Below, piece after piece: positions 54,734 through 55,827 of a stretch of 55,827 bases of DNA (its first letter is position 1; every line of letters starts with the position of its first letter). This stretch comes from Proteiniphilum sp. (GTDB lineage: Bacteria > Bacteroidota > Bacteroidia > Bacteroidales > Dysgonomonadaceae). Where the stretch lies: positions 1 through 55,827 of the forward strand of contig JAHDQF010000080.1 in NCBI GenBank assembly GCA_018433945.1, in the 5' to 3' direction. The notes beneath the pieces are model-generated. The model did not search any database. It saw nothing but the letters and a program-made list of their open reading frames with translations, and was not told the origin of the DNA. Made by a program: the position numbers and the translations under genes.

Positions 54734-55141
54734 TTACGGGTCCTGCTTAAATTTTCGTCGGGGAACGGCTAATTTCTCCGGAGAGTGGGATTCCATGCTT
54801 TCCTTCCTCAGGTTACGCATATAATAATGATAGGTTGTGTCGGGTGCAACCACAATCATATGAAACTGGTGGTCGGGAGGAACAATTACCGGCATATTAT
54901 CCGGCGGTGCTTTCAGTGTCCTCCCCGCTTTCTTTCCCTCCTTTTTCAGATAATTTTCCCATATCGGGGTGGGTATCGTGTCGCCCGGATTAAAACGAAG
55001 CGTATCGATACGTTCCATTTCAAAGGGAGGCAAAGAGGGAGGAATAGAATTCCGGGGCAATAGTTTACGGTCTTTTTGCTGAGACATTACATTCACGGCA
55101 AAAAACACAACCAGTGTTGAGATAATGATGAATCGTTTCAT
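54734..55141 (-). CDS. Small secreted protein of unknown function
   Basis: 135 residues from ATG 55141 (MKRFIIISTLVVFFAVNVMSQ, a signal peptide); earlier in-frame ATG lacks support. The mature part is Pro-rich (RNSIPPSLPPFEMERID, PPDNMPVIVPPDHQF) with VVAPDTTYHYYMRN, and ends in basic residues. I do not recognise a family. A TATATTTG -7 element (55162-55169) lies 21 bases upstream. Confidence 0.65.
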   Translation of the reverse strand: MKRFIIISTLVVFFAVNVMSQQKDRKLLPRNSIPPSLPPFEMERIDTLRFNPGDTIPTPIWENYLKKEGKKAGRTLKAPPDNMPVIVPPDHQFHMIVVAPDTTYHYYMRNLRKESMESHSPEKLAVPRRKFKQDP

Positions 55142-55161
55142 AGCCCGTGATTTAGATGTGG

Positions 55162-55169
55162 CAAATATA
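55162..55169 (-). promoter_or_regulatory. Candidate promoter of the small secreted protein
   Basis: Minus strand TATATTTG, matching TAnnTTTG. Confidence 0.45.
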
Positions 55170-55282
55170 TGGGTAAATGACTCATGTTTCGCACTTCCCT
55201 CAAACAATTGACAAAGAAATAGAAGGGAAATGCGTTATTCTATATATCTCTGTTTGACAATGTTTTATAGTTTGCACTTTTT

Positions 55283-55827
55283 TCAATCGTCCTTGCCAAT
55301 CACCGATGTGTACAATGCCATGATCATGGCTTCTGCCTCTGGGTTGGCAAGCATTTTTTCAAACAAGTCCTGGGAATCCAATTCCAGTACCTCGCATACA
55401 GTGCAGACCAACTCGATGAACAGGCCCCATAGCCGTCTGTCGAGCGTTTCTCTGAGTACATCGGCGTTCATTGACCGATAGAGTGCCCCTTTCGACTCGT
55501 AGTTATCGTACCGGAAACGAAGCGTCAACAACAGGTAAGCTATCATGCTGATGGTCGTTTCGGCCACCTGGGCATCAAAGTTACTGGATTGACATTTTCC
55601 CAGGTTCAGCAATTGTTTCGATTCGCGATTGAACACCTCCACAACCCATCTTACCTGGTAATGCTCGATCAACTTCTTGAAGGTCAGTTTCGTGTCCGTC
55701 GTCAATAAAACCTTCCAGTTGTCATGTTTGCCCCGTCGGCTAAAGAAAAGGCAGATCTCAACACCCTGGTACATCACCTTGGCCTGTTTGTATTGGTATC
55801 CCAGAGAACGGCATCGCCTGGGTTTGC
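55283..55827 (-). mobile_element. IS4-family transposase, C-terminal part
   Basis: The frame is open through the right edge, so the N-terminal part lies outside the window. The visible 181 residues contain the IS4 signature Y-(2)-R-(3)-E-(6)-K in YQVRWVVEVFNRESK, with the DDE catalytic glutamate, after KVLLTTDTKLTFKKLIE. It ends in a normal stop at 55283. The terminal inverted repeat should lie in about 55208-55282; I cannot confirm it without the other end. Sits beside a pseudogene. Confidence 0.85.

Noticed and set aside
1-55827. tRNA, rRNA, riboswitch or defence island
   Set aside because: I looked in the gaps between genes and saw no tRNA arm pattern, ribosomal sequence or known riboswitch core. 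A covariance-model scan would be decisive.

Overview
The window looks like chromosome from a member of the Bacteroidales (Bacteroidota), closest in style to Dysgonomonadaceae/Porphyromonadaceae such as Proteiniphilum or Petrimonas; the genus is an inference. The evidence is a fused MurF-alanine racemase, a short primary sigma factor without region 1.1, a DUF3078 outer-membrane protein, a carboxypeptidase-regulatory-like TonB receptor, a Porphyromonas-type OmpA, a Lys-type SerA, and many upstream sites matching the Bacteroidota promoter (TTTG, about 19 bases, TAnnTTTG). Shine-Dalgarno sites are mostly absent, which makes the few strong ones stand out.

Layout. 1-3049 (+): the end of a GSCFA-domain gene and murF-alr, closed by a bidirectional terminator. 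3165-12646 (-): ompA, rpoD, a DegP-type protease, a family 2 glycosyltransferase with lysA, miaA, and a lemA/TPM/TPM cluster. 12918-14462 (+): DUF3078 protein. 14465-19550 (-): fmt, a ClC transporter, tsaC-like, GNAT, a membrane protein and recR. 19739-21767 (+): serA-serC. 21897-31907 (-): class A PBP, a plugless outer-membrane barrel, a very long TPR protein, NUDIX, mrp and trmB. 32299-33636 (+): gdhA. 33647-38983 (-): a TonB receptor and two secreted proteins of unknown function. 39292-40350 (+): class I aldolase. 40448-41385: an orphan antitoxin divergent from a RelE/ParE-type pair, both AT-rich with strong Shine-Dalgarno sites. 41395-44271 (+): AddB-like nuclease. 44293-48940 (-): YfhO-type protein and metG. 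49131-53194: an SDR, an AGCS symporter with a large insert, and a Tat-exported Gfo/Idh/MocA oxidoreductase. 53348-55827 (-): FMN reductase, a broken HD-domain gene, a small secreted protein, and an IS4-family transposase cut by the window edge.

Most genes are housekeeping: wall synthesis (murF-alr, lysA for diaminopimelate, PBP1), translation (fmt, metG, miaA, trmB, tsaC), serine synthesis, ammonium assimilation, envelope and stress functions. The accessory parts are 33647-38983, 40448-41385 and 54009-55827. I did not find a convincing new defence system, CRISPR array, tRNA or rRNA. The most informative oddities are the HD-domain gene that has lost both its frame and two metal ligands, the AT-rich toxin-antitoxin islet, the TonB receptor module with an HDWE-bearing secreted partner, a run of mini-hairpin tandem repeats at 26183-26268, a 110-residue insert in the AGCS symporter, and ClC and SDR proteins with altered key residues.
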